34,899 nt of DNA, taken from positions 1 to 34,899 of the forward strand of contig CAKOVW010000008.1 in assembly GCA_934122125.1 (NCBI GenBank). The letters run 5' to 3'. Of this stretch, positions 24,975-32,038 are shown in pieces. The stretch comes from an uncultured Clostridia bacterium (GTDB lineage: Bacteria; Bacillota; Clostridia; TANB77; CAG-508). Numbering within the stretch: the stretch's first letter is position 1; each line of letters opens with the position of its first letter. The position numbers and the translations under genes are program-made. The notes beneath the pieces were generated by a model that worked only from the letters and a program-made list of their open reading frames with translations, searched no databases and was not told the DNA's origin.

Positions 24975-26807
24975 ATGTGTGGCATTATAGGTTATATAGG
25001 AGATAGAAAAGCCACTCCAGTTTTAATAAATGGTTTATTATGTTTAGAGTATAGAGGTTATGATTCAGCAGGTATTGCTGTTATTGAAGATGGCAAAATT
25101 ACTGTAATGAAAGATAAAGGAAGAGTTTCAAATTTAGAAGCTATTGAAGGTATAAATGATTTAAAATCTACTATTGGTATTGCACATACAAGGTGGGCAA
25201 CTCATGGAAAACCTGCTCAAGTAAATGCTCACCCTCATATGGATAATAGCGGTGAATTTGCAGTTGTACACAATGGTATTATTGAGAATTATCATGAGTT
25301 AAAAGAATTTTTACTTTCTAAGGGTTACCACTTTTTATCACAAACAGATACAGAAATAATTCCTAATTTAATTCATTATTATTACACAAATGGTATAAAT
25401 GATGATGACAAATTTTTAAGAGCTGTAAAGTCTGCTGTTGATGATTTAAAGGGAAGCTATGCTTTAGAAATTATTTCTAATTTGCATCCTGATAGAGTTG
25501 TTGTTGTTAGAAAAGACAGTCCTTTAGTTTTAGGAAAAGGTAGCGGTGAAAACTTTATTGCATCAGATATTCCTGCTGCTTTAAAATATACAAAGGAATT
25601 TTATTTATTAGATGACCAAGAATATGCAGTTGTTTATAAAGACCATATTGATTTTTATGATAATAGCCTAACTCCTCATAGCAAAGCTATTAAAAATATT
25701 GAATGGGATGCTACTGCTGCAGAAAAAAACGGTTATGAAGATTATATGTTAAAAGAAATATTTGAACAGCCAACTGCTATTCGTGAAACTATTGGTTCAA
25801 GATTTAAACTAGGAGAAAAATGCAGTTTTGATGATATAGATATTTCAAAAGATTATTTGGAAAGCATAAATAAAATATATATCGTTGCTTGTGGTACAGC
25901 TATGCATGCAGGTTTAGTGGGAAAAAATGCAATTGAAAAACTTTGTAAAATTCCTACTGTAGTTGATATTGCATCAGAATTTCGTTACCGTGATCCTATT
26001 ATAGATGACAAAACACTTTGTATATATATTAGTCAATCTGGCGAAACTGCTGATACTATTGCAGCCTTAAAACTTGCTAAATCTAAAGGTGCTAAAACTT
26101 TAGCTGTTTCAAATGTTATTGGAAGCTCAATTACTCGTGAAGCTGATTATACAATTTACACACATGCAGGGCCTGAAATTGCTGTTGCTTCTACAAAAGC
26201 ATACACTTCACAAGTTGTGCTAATGGTAATTTTGGCTATGTATTTTGCGGAAGTTTTAGGAACATATGACGGTATTGAAAAATTAAAAGCTGATATTTTA
26301 GATTTACCATCTAAAATCGAGGCAATGTTAAATGAAACAAATACTATTAAAGAATTTGCTAATAAAGTATATACTGAACATGATATGTACTTTTTAGGAA
26401 GAGGTACTGATTACAATGTTGCAATGGAAGGTTCTCTAAAGCTAAAAGAGATTTCATATATTCATTCTGAGGCATATGCTTCTGGTGAATTAAAACATGG
26501 TCCTATTGCTTTAATTGAAAATGGTATAACTGTAATTAGTATTTTAACAGATGCTAATTTAGTTGAAAAATCTATTAGTAATATTCAAGAAGTTATAACA
26601 AGAGGTGCTAAAACTTTAGTTATTACAAACCAAAAATTGTCAAATAGCTCATTTAATTATGTTATAAATATTCCTGAAACTAATAGCTTAATCTCACCTA
26701 TCCTTTCTGTTATTCCACTTCAATTGCTTTCTTACTACATTGCAAAAAATAAAGGATTAGATGTTGATAAGCCAAGAAACTTAGCTAAATCAGTTACAGT
26801 TGAATAA
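24975..26807 (+). CDS. glmS: Glutamine-fructose-6-phosphate aminotransferase
   Basis: Makes glucosamine-6-phosphate, the entry to peptidoglycan and UDP-GlcNAc synthesis. The 610-aa product has the N-terminal glutaminase domain beginning MCGIIGYIGDRKATPVL, where C2 is the nucleophile after removal of Met1. The GYDSAGIA and HTRWATHGKP motifs follow. Two SIS sugar isomerase domains (about 290-600) contain CGTAMHAGLVGK, SQSGETADT and the terminal KPRNLAKSVTVE. The ATG follows AAGGAGG. Expression is controlled by the ribozyme in the leader. It converges on bofA, with a shared hairpin between them. Confidence 0.98.
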   Translation: MCGIIGYIGDRKATPVLINGLLCLEYRGYDSAGIAVIEDGKITVMKDKGRVSNLEAIEGINDLKSTIGIAHTRWATHGKPAQVNAHPHMDNSGEFAVVHNGIIENYHELKEFLLSKGYHFLSQTDTEIIPNLIHYYYTNGINDDDKFLRAVKSAVDDLKGSYALEIISNLHPDRVVVVRKDSPLVLGKGSGENFIASDIPAALKYTKEFYLLDDQEYAVVYKDHIDFYDNSLTPHSKAIKNIEWDATAAEKNGYEDYMLKEIFEQPTAIRETIGSRFKLGEKCSFDDIDISKDYLESINKIYIVACGTAMHAGLVGKNAIEKLCKIPTVVDIASEFRYRDPIIDDKTLCIYISQSGETADTIAALKLAKSKGAKTLAVSNVIGSSITREADYTIYTHAGPEIAVASTKAYTSQVVLMVILAMYFAEVLGTYDGIEKLKADILDLPSKIEAMLNETNTIKEFANKVYTEHDMYFLGRGTDYNVAMEGSLKLKEISYIHSEAYASGELKHGPIALIENGITVISILTDANLVEKSISNIQEVITRGAKTLVITNQKLSNSSFNYVINIPETNSLISPILSVIPLQLLSYYIAKNKGLDVDKPRNLAKSVTVE

Positions 26808-26817
26808 TATTATAATT

Positions 26818-26848
26818 TGTGCCAATGGGGACGGAGAATTTTGGCACA
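26818..26848. terminator. Hairpin with GGGGACGG loop between glmS and bofA
   Basis: 8-bp arms TGTGCCAA (26818-26825) and TTGGCACA (26841-26848) enclose a loop containing TGGGGACGG. TTTTT follows on plus, so it can serve as terminator for glmS, and it separates the converging bofA gene. The loop resembles GGGGAC-type repeat palindromes found in several Firmicutes; that is from general memory, not a search. Confidence 0.6.
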
Positions 26849-26851
26849 TTT

Positions 26852-27112
26852 TTAAATAAATAATTTTAATATAATTAGTAGGACTGCACCTGGAATGCCT
26901 AAAAGCCCCACTAGTATTGCTGTAACAATATTTAGTCCTATATGAAAGTTCCATATTGCACCTATTAAATTTATTATAAATATAAGCAATCCACCTAAAA
27001 CAGAGTTTACTATTAATTTAAATAATGCTTTTAATGGAACTGAGAATATTTTCCCTATAATCCATAAAACTATTATACACCCTAAAATAACTAAAGCATT
27101 AGAAAAGTCCAA
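26852..27112 (-). CDS. bofA: BofA-family pro-sigma-K processing inhibitor
   Basis: Membrane protein that, in Bacillus, holds the SpoIVFB protease inactive until engulfment, timing sigma-K activation. The 86 aa (family norm about 87) contain two or three membrane helices and the family end NIVTAILVGLLGIPGAVLLI. The start is TTG at 27110-27112; no in-frame ATG is available upstream. A GGTGA site lies seven bases before it. Both the start and part of the ribosome binding site lie in a perfect hairpin. yaaL is 54 bases upstream, matching the recR-yaaL-bofA order known from Bacillus. The functional assignment rests on the family. Confidence 0.9.
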   Translation of the reverse strand: MDFSNALVILGCIIVLWIIGKIFSVPLKALFKLIVNSVLGGLLIFIINLIGAIWNFHIGLNIVTAILVGLLGIPGAVLLIILKLFI

Positions 27113-27157
27113 TTTTTATCACCAGTCCTTTAGTAATATGTATGATAAAAATTGGAC
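27107..27157 (-). promoter_or_regulatory. 15-bp hairpin covering the bofA start
   Basis: Perfect inverted repeat (27107-27121 and 27143-27157) with a 21-base loop that contains AAAGGA. The 5' arm in the plus coordinates holds the TTG start codon and its first codons; pairing would hide it. Alternatively the stem followed by TTTTCT could act as an attenuator between yaaL and bofA. Confidence 0.65.
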
Positions 27158-27166
27158 AAATATTAC

Positions 27167-27442
27167 TTATCCTACTTGATTTTTTTTGAAATAAATTTCT
27201 TCTATCATATTTAATGATAGCCCTTTTGCTCTTGCTTTATTTACTAGAAAATCCACTTTGCTTTTACTTGCTTTAATTTGATACACATAATAATCTACTA
27301 ATCCCTCTTCTGCTGTTTCAAAGTTTTTGTTTGCAACATTTAGTTCATTTTTTGCTTTTATTAAGCTCATTATAAGCTCTACTTTTTTATCTTCCTCAGT
27401 TTTTTCTTTTATATTTAGCTCTTTTTGATATTCATCAAACAT
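27167..27442 (-). CDS. yaaL: DUF2508 family protein (YaaL-like)
   Basis: Short soluble protein of 91 aa of the DUF2508 family, of unknown function. It has a charged N-terminus (MFDEYQKELNIKEKTEEDKK) and the conserved helical core EGLVDYYVYQIKASKSKVDFLVNKA. Its place directly before bofA is the same as in Bacillus (yaaL-bofA), which supports the name. The ATG has GGGAG seven bases before it. TTGACA lies upstream on the minus strand near 27490, but the -10 partner is ambiguous (a 9- or 18-base spacing). Confidence 0.88.
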   Translation of the reverse strand: MFDEYQKELNIKEKTEEDKKVELIMSLIKAKNELNVANKNFETAEEGLVDYYVYQIKASKSKVDFLVNKARAKGLSLNMIEEIYFKKNQVG

Positions 27443-27519
27443 TTCTTTTCTCCCTTTTTAGTTTTTCATAATCATTATATACATTAATTGTCAATTTATT
27501 CGTTATAGTTTAAGAAATG

Positions 27520-27548
27520 TTGATTTTTGTAAAATAGTTTGCTATAAT
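27520..27548 (+). promoter_or_regulatory. Promoter of serS
   Basis: TTGATT (27520-27525), a 17-base spacer and a perfect TATAAT (27543-27548), 36 bases upstream of the serS ATG. No T-box leader fits in the short 5' UTR. Confidence 0.85.
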
Positions 27549-27584
27549 AGTGGTAGAATTTTTAAGAAAAAGTGGTGTTTTAAA

Positions 27585-28871
27585 ATGATAGATATTAAAT
27601 TTTTAAGAGAAAATCCTGATGTAGTTAAAGAAAACATTAAAAAGAAATTTCAAGACCATAAGCTAGTATTAGTTGATGAAATTCTTGAATTAGATGCTAA
27701 AAATCGTGAAGCCAAATTAAATGGTGATGATTTAAGAAGTAAAAGGAATTCATTAAGTAGCGAAATTGGTAACTTGATGAAACAAGGAAAAAAAGATGAA
27801 GCAGAAAATATAAAGGCTCAGGTTCAAGAAATTAACAATAAATTACTTGAAAATGAAAAACTTGAGGAAGAATATTCTGCACAAATTCAAGAAAGAATGA
27901 TGAAAATTCCTAATATTATTCATGAGTCTGTTCCAATTGGTAAAGATGATAGCCAAAATGTTGAAATTCAAAAATTTGGAGAGCCAGTTGTTCCAAGCTA
28001 TGAAATTCCATATCATACAGACATTATGGAAGCATTTGATGGCATCGATTTAGATTCCGCTCGTAGAGTTGCTGGTAATGGATTCTATTATTTAATGGGT
28101 GATATTGCTAGACTTCATTCTGCAGTTATTTCTTATGCCAGAGATTTTATGATTAATAAAGGTTTTACTTATTGTGTTCCACCTTTTATGATTCGTAGTA
28201 GTATAGTAACTGGTGTTATGAGTTTTGAAGAAATGGACGCAATGATGTATAAAATTGAGGGAGAAGATTTGTATCTAATTGGCACAAGTGAACATTCTAT
28301 GATTGGAAAATTTAAAGATCAAATTCTTCCAAAAGACAAAATTCCTTACACTATGACTTCATATTCTCCTTGTTTTAGAAAAGAAAAAGGTGCCCATGGT
28401 ATTGAGGAGCGTGGTGTTTATCGTATTCATCAGTTTGAAAAACAAGAAATGATTGTTGTTTGTGAACCTGAAGATAGCTGGAATTGGTATGATAAATTAT
28501 GGTCATATACAGTTGAATTATTTAGAAGCATGGATATTCCTGTTCGTACACTAGAATGTTGTAGTGGCGATTTGGCTGACTTAAAAGCTAAGAGCTGTGA
28601 TGTTGAGGCTTGGAGTCCTAGACAACAAAAATATTTTGAAGTTGGTAGTTGCTCTAATTTAACTGATGCTCAAGCTAGACGTTTAGGTATTAGAATTAAA
28701 GGTGAAAAACAAAACTACTATGCTCATACTTTAAATAATACTGTTGTTGCCCCACCTCGTATGTTAATTGCTTTACTTGAAAATAATTATCAAGAAGATA
28801 GAAGTGTTAAAATTCCTGAAGTTTTATGGCCATATATGGGTGGAACTAAAGTTTTAAAACCAATTAAATAA
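27585..28871 (+). CDS. serS: Seryl-tRNA synthetase
   Basis: Class II aminoacyl-tRNA synthetase that charges tRNA-Ser (and tRNA-Sec where present). The 428-aa product has the usual N-terminal coiled-coil arm (about residues 30-105) that grips the tRNA long arm. Motif 2 is CFRKEKGAHGIEERGVYRI around residues 262-280, and motif 3 is the C-terminal NNTVVAPPRMLIALLEN. The ATG is preceded by a weak GTGG-type ribosome binding site. It is followed by palindromic element B and then engB. Identity is certain. Confidence 0.98.
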   Translation: MIDIKFLRENPDVVKENIKKKFQDHKLVLVDEILELDAKNREAKLNGDDLRSKRNSLSSEIGNLMKQGKKDEAENIKAQVQEINNKLLENEKLEEEYSAQIQERMMKIPNIIHESVPIGKDDSQNVEIQKFGEPVVPSYEIPYHTDIMEAFDGIDLDSARRVAGNGFYYLMGDIARLHSAVISYARDFMINKGFTYCVPPFMIRSSIVTGVMSFEEMDAMMYKIEGEDLYLIGTSEHSMIGKFKDQILPKDKIPYTMTSYSPCFRKEKGAHGIEERGVYRIHQFEKQEMIVVCEPEDSWNWYDKLWSYTVELFRSMDIPVRTLECCSGDLADLKAKSCDVEAWSPRQQKYFEVGSCSNLTDAQARRLGIRIKGEKQNYYAHTLNNTVVAPPRMLIALLENNYQEDRSVKIPEVLWPYMGGTKVLKPIK

Positions 28872-28880
28872 ATTTTAAAT

Positions 28881-28950
28881 TAGGAGTAGTAATATAATAA
28901 TTTTTATCGCTACAAACCACGCTTTAAAAATTATTATATTACTACTCCTA
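28881..28950. repeat. Palindromic element B between serS and engB
   Basis: Perfect 25-bp arms (28881-28905 and 28926-28950) with a 20-base loop starting ATCGCTACAAACCACGCTTT. Compared with element A, the loop ends match (ATCG..., AACCACGCT) while the arm sequences differ yet remain fully paired. No T-tract follows. The remaining bases of this short gap hold only the engB ribosome binding site. Confidence 0.8.
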
Positions 28951-28976
28951 AAAATTCATTGAAAGTAGGTATCAAA

Positions 28977-29558
28977 ATGTTTATTAAAAATCCTGAGTTT
29001 AAAATTTCTGCTGTTAGTCCTAAGCAATATCCTGATGATGGTTTGCCTCAAGTAGTGTTGGTTGGAAAGTCTAATGTTGGGAAGTCTAGTTTTATAAATA
29101 CCTTAGTTAATCGTAAAAAATTGGCTAGAACTAGTAGTGAGCCTGGTAAGACAAGGCAAATTAATTTTTATAATATGGACGAGAAATTTTATTTAGTTGA
29201 TTTACCTGGTTATGGTTTTAACAAAATGTCAAAACAGGAACAAGCAAAAGTTGGTAGCTTTATTGAAGAATATTTACAAAAAAGTAAAAATATTGCTTTG
29301 ATAATATTTTTAGTAGATATAAGACATGACCCTACAGCTAACGATAAACTTATGTATGATTATATTTTTAAGACTAATTTACCTTGTATAGTGATTGCAA
29401 ATAAAGCAGATAAATTAGCTATAACAAAGGTAGATACTGCAGTATTCAATCTACAAAATATCTTAAATCCACTAAAAGATATTACTTTTCTTCCATGTTC
29501 TAGTGAGAGAAAAATATATACTGACAGAGTTTGGGAAGAAATTGAAAAATATATATAA
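28977..29558 (+). CDS. engB: Ribosome biogenesis GTPase EngB (YsxC/YihA)
   Basis: Circularly ordinary TRAFAC-class GTPase needed for 50S subunit maturation. The 193-aa product has G1 GKSNVGKSS, G2 (PGKTRQINFY), G3 DLPGYG, G4 NKADK and G5 SSE. The start is the ATG at 28977, with AGTAGG upstream. A TTG at 28959 would add six residues but lacks a better site. It follows serS after element B; the orphan gene downstream has its own promoter. Confidence 0.95.
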   Translation: MFIKNPEFKISAVSPKQYPDDGLPQVVLVGKSNVGKSSFINTLVNRKKLARTSSEPGKTRQINFYNMDEKFYLVDLPGYGFNKMSKQEQAKVGSFIEEYLQKSKNIALIIFLVDIRHDPTANDKLMYDYIFKTNLPCIVIANKADKLAITKVDTAVFNLQNILNPLKDITFLPCSSERKIYTDRVWEEIEKYI

Positions 29559-29603
29559 TAAAAATAAAATCAATGCCTTGTTGACTTTATTTTACTGTTT
29601 TAG

Positions 29604-29632
29604 TTGACTATTTGGTAATAATATATTATAAT
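29604..29632 (+). promoter_or_regulatory. Promoter of the 81-aa orphan gene
   Basis: TTGACT (29604-29609), a 17-base spacer and TATAAT (29627-29632). A second TTGACT lies 23 bases upstream (29581-29586). A small GCTCT-TATT-AGAGC hairpin (29641-29654) sits at the predicted transcript start, where it could stabilise the mRNA or act as an operator. Confidence 0.85.
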
Positions 29633-29680
29633 ATATACACGCTCTTATTAGAGCAAATTAATTTTATCGGAGGTTTTTTT

Positions 29681-29926
29681 ATGGCTACTAATCTTAAGCG
29701 GTTCATGAAAGTAACTTATGAATCTGAGGAGGCTGCCCGCCACGCTTTGCGTGCGGCCGAAACCAAATTCTACAGTGGGGTTCAGACTCTCTCGCAGAAT
29801 CTGAACCGCGTTGAAGGAAAGTCCGTTTACTTCGTGAAGGCTCTGGACAACTTCAGAGATCGCAAGGTTTTGCATTTTCTGCTTTCGCAGGAGGGTGCGC
29901 TTCCCGCTGGATGCCATGTGATGTAA
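29681..29926 (+). CDS. Orphan 81-aa protein with GC-rich foreign codon usage
   Basis: I do not recognise this 81-aa protein (starts MATNLKRFMKVTYESEEAAR, ends ALPAGCHVM). It looks soluble and compact, with mixed helix/strand content, one cysteine near the C-terminus, and no signal peptide. By hand count the gene is about 50% G+C, against roughly 25-30% in flanking DNA. Codons such as CGC, CTG and GCC are common, unlike its neighbours. It has a textbook gene layout: its own strong promoter, GGAGG ribosome binding site, ATG and a perfect terminator. This points to recent transfer or to strong selection on the nucleotide sequence. A frame on the opposite strand exists but has no expression signals. 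Confidence 0.8.
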   Translation: MATNLKRFMKVTYESEEAARHALRAAETKFYSGVQTLSQNLNRVEGKSVYFVKALDNFRDRKVLHFLLSQEGALPAGCHVM

Positions 29927-29936
29927 AATTTCCAAA

Positions 29937-29965
29937 AGAGGGTGGTTTTTAATAAACCACCCTCT
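29937..29965. terminator. Bidirectional terminator after the orphan gene
   Basis: Perfect 12-bp arms AGAGGGTGGTTT (29937-29948) and AAACCACCCTCT (29954-29965) with a five-base loop. On plus it is followed by ATCTTTTT. It also lies at the 3' end of the converging DUF951 gene. Confidence 0.92.
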
Positions 29966-29971
29966 ATCTTT

Positions 29972-30148
29972 TTAATTTTCTTTTTTAGTTATTGCTTTTA
30001 ACGCTTTTGGACGTTCTAGTACAACCACATGTCCACATCCTAAACATTTCATTTTAAAATCAACACCAACTCTAGTTAATTCCCATAGCTTACTTCCACA
30101 AGGATGTTGTTTTTTTGTTCTAACAATATCGCCTACATTATATTCCAT
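29972..30148 (-). CDS. DUF951 family small protein
   Basis: A 58-aa protein, MEYNVGDIVRTKKQHPCGSK continuing LWELTRVGVDFKMKCLGCGH. This is a clear DUF951 member with the family pattern HPCGS...W...R.G.D...KCLGCGH. The cysteine pair and CG..H residues suggest a metal-binding fold. Function is unknown. The ATG at 30148 has AAGGAG nine bases before it. gltX ends only 17 bases upstream, so it is the last gene of that operon. Confidence 0.92.
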   Translation of the reverse strand: MEYNVGDIVRTKKQHPCGSKLWELTRVGVDFKMKCLGCGHVVVLERPKALKAITKKEN

Positions 30149-30165
30149 AGGAACTCACTCCTTTT

Positions 30166-31818
30166 TTATTTTTCAATTATATTTTTAAATCTTTTCTCTA
30201 CTCTTTCTTTTCCTAAAACTTGCATAATTTCATATAAATCTGGTGTTTGTTGTCTTCCTGTTAAAGAAACTCTTAATACTGTACTAACATCACCAACATG
30301 TGCTTTCCATTTCTCAGGCTCTTGTTTAAACATTTTTACTTCTCTAGCATATCCTAATTCTTCTGATAAATCTTTTATTTTATCAAACCATGTTTGTTTG
30401 TCATCATCTATATTGAAGTATTTTTCTAGGTATAATGATAATATTTTTTTGATTTCTTCTTTATCATTTATTTTAGCATATTCAAAGTTATTGTCTAAAC
30501 TAAAGAATTTCTCATCATACATATAGTAAATTGCATTTTTTATTTCTGCCCATTTAGATATATCTTTTCTAGGTTTAGCTGTTCCCCTTTCAATTCCAAA
30601 TACTTTTAAAGCATATTCTTTATCTTGTAGCATTTCTTCAAGCTCTTTGTCATAACGTTTTGCCCAGTTTAAAGAGTCTTCATATACTCTTTCTTTAGAA
30701 TATGTAGATATAACATTTTTTGATATGTCTAGTAATTTTATCATATCAAAAATTGCTCCACTTACACTCATTTTGTTAAGTTCAAATTCAAATTCTGATA
30801 TATCTTTATCTGGATTTGATCTTTTCCATGTTTCAAAATTTGAGTTTGCTATATTTAATAAATATTGATATACAGCTTCTGCTGGTATACCTTCTTCATG
30901 ATAGTAACTAACTGCTGCTTCTGGGTCTTTACGTTTACTAATTTTACGTTTTTTACCCTCATCATCTTTTAATATTGCTGATGTATGTGCATATTTAGGT
31001 ACTGCAAATCCTAATGCTTTAAATAACTCTAAATGAAGTGGTACTGAAGATAACCATTCGTCAGCACGAATTACATGTGTAACTCTCATTAAGTGGTCAT
31101 CAACAGCATGTGCAAAATGGTATGTTGGCAAGCCATCTGCTTTTATAATAACTATATCTTGATCATTTTCTGGGAATTCTACATTTCCTTTTATAACATC
31201 ATGGTGTCTAATTTTTCTTTCTTCATTTCCCATTGATTTAAAACGAATTATATATGGTTCCCCAGCTTTTATTTTTTCTGCCGCTTCTTCTACTGATAGA
31301 TTACGATATGTCGCCCATATTCCATAATAACCAGGTCTAATTTTAGCTGCTTCCTGTTTTTTACGCATTTCATCTAATTCTTCTGTTGTTGCAAAACATG
31401 GATATGCTCTACCTTGTTCAATTAAGTATTTAGCAAAAGCCTGATATATGTCCTTTCTAGCACTTTGTTTATATGGTCCATAATTTCCTTTTTCTTCTGT
31501 TTCATTTATCATACCCTCATCAAATACTATTCCAAAATCTTTAACTGCCTCTACTATTTGCACTACACCATTTTCAATTAATCTTTTTTGGTCCGTGTCT
31601 TCTATTCTTAATATACTAACACCTTTAGTTTGTTTTGCAAGTGTTGTACATATAATGCTTTGGTATAATCCACCAATATGAACATAACCTGTTGGGCTTG
31701 GTGCAAAACGTACTACCATTGCTCCTTCTGGTAAATTTCTTTCTGGATATTTTTCCTCATAATATGAAATTGGTTTTGCATTTGGAAATATTAAATTTGC
31801 TAAATCTTTATAATCCAC
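30166..31818 (-). CDS. gltX: Glutamyl-tRNA synthetase
   Basis: Class I aminoacyl-tRNA synthetase charging tRNA-Glu. The 550-aa protein has an N-terminal extension of about 30 residues before the Rossmann fold, longer than in many bacteria (about 480-500 aa). The HIGH-type motif is YVHIGG at 45-50 and the KMSKS-type motif is KISKRKDPEA near residue 290. The start is GTG at 31816-31818 with AAGGAGAGG upstream. It is followed by the DUF951 gene and preceded by element C. Whether it also charges tRNA-Gln (non-discriminating form) cannot be told here. Confidence 0.95.
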   Translation of the reverse strand: MDYKDLANLIFPNAKPISYYEEKYPERNLPEGAMVVRFAPSPTGYVHIGGLYQSIICTTLAKQTKGVSILRIEDTDQKRLIENGVVQIVEAVKDFGIVFDEGMINETEEKGNYGPYKQSARKDIYQAFAKYLIEQGRAYPCFATTEELDEMRKKQEAAKIRPGYYGIWATYRNLSVEEAAEKIKAGEPYIIRFKSMGNEERKIRHHDVIKGNVEFPENDQDIVIIKADGLPTYHFAHAVDDHLMRVTHVIRADEWLSSVPLHLELFKALGFAVPKYAHTSAILKDDEGKKRKISKRKDPEAAVSYYHEEGIPAEAVYQYLLNIANSNFETWKRSNPDKDISEFEFELNKMSVSGAIFDMIKLLDISKNVISTYSKERVYEDSLNWAKRYDKELEEMLQDKEYALKVFGIERGTAKPRKDISKWAEIKNAIYYMYDEKFFSLDNNFEYAKINDKEEIKKILSLYLEKYFNIDDDKQTWFDKIKDLSEELGYAREVKMFKQEPEKWKAHVGDVSTVLRVSLTGRQQTPDLYEIMQVLGKERVEKRFKNIIEK

Positions 31819-31857
31819 TTTTTCCTCTCCTTTTTCAAAATAATTTATTTTTAAAAT

Positions 31858-32036
31858 GTTTAATTTTGAAATAATTAAATTTTGACAAGCACTGATGCTG
31901 TTAAAGCTTTGCTTGTTACAGCATCAGTATGCAAAGCTAAAACTTTTATTTAAAAGGCAAGGGCACATACGTGTTGTATGTAACCGCGTTTTAAATGAAA
32001 GTTGACACAGTTCAAAATTGTAATTATTTCGAAATT
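31858..32036. repeat. Multi-hairpin palindromic element C between rnj and gltX
   Basis: Imperfect outer arms at about 31858-31884 and 32009-32036 (AAATTTCGAAATAATTA-type). Inside are an 11-bp hairpin with arms ACTGATGCTGT/ACAGCATCAGT (about 31890-31928), a 15-base pair-rich stem AACTTTTATTTAAAA/TTTTAAATGAAAGTT, and an ACATAC/GTATGT hairpin followed by AACCGCG. The innermost core loosely resembles those of elements A and B. It fills most of the 220-base gap; the gltX promoter could not be located in it with confidence. Confidence 0.55.
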
Positions 32037-32038
32037 TA

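Noticed and set aside
29648..29935. 95-residue open frame on the minus strand over the GC-rich orphan gene
   Set aside because: No promoter or ribosome binding site; the plus frame has a consensus promoter, GGAGG and a terminator that fit it exactly.
31955..31995. AAGGGC...AACCGCG on plus in element C, reminiscent of a T-box antiterminator
   Set aside because: The two halves are split by a hairpin, and the string points away from both neighbouring genes, which are on minus.
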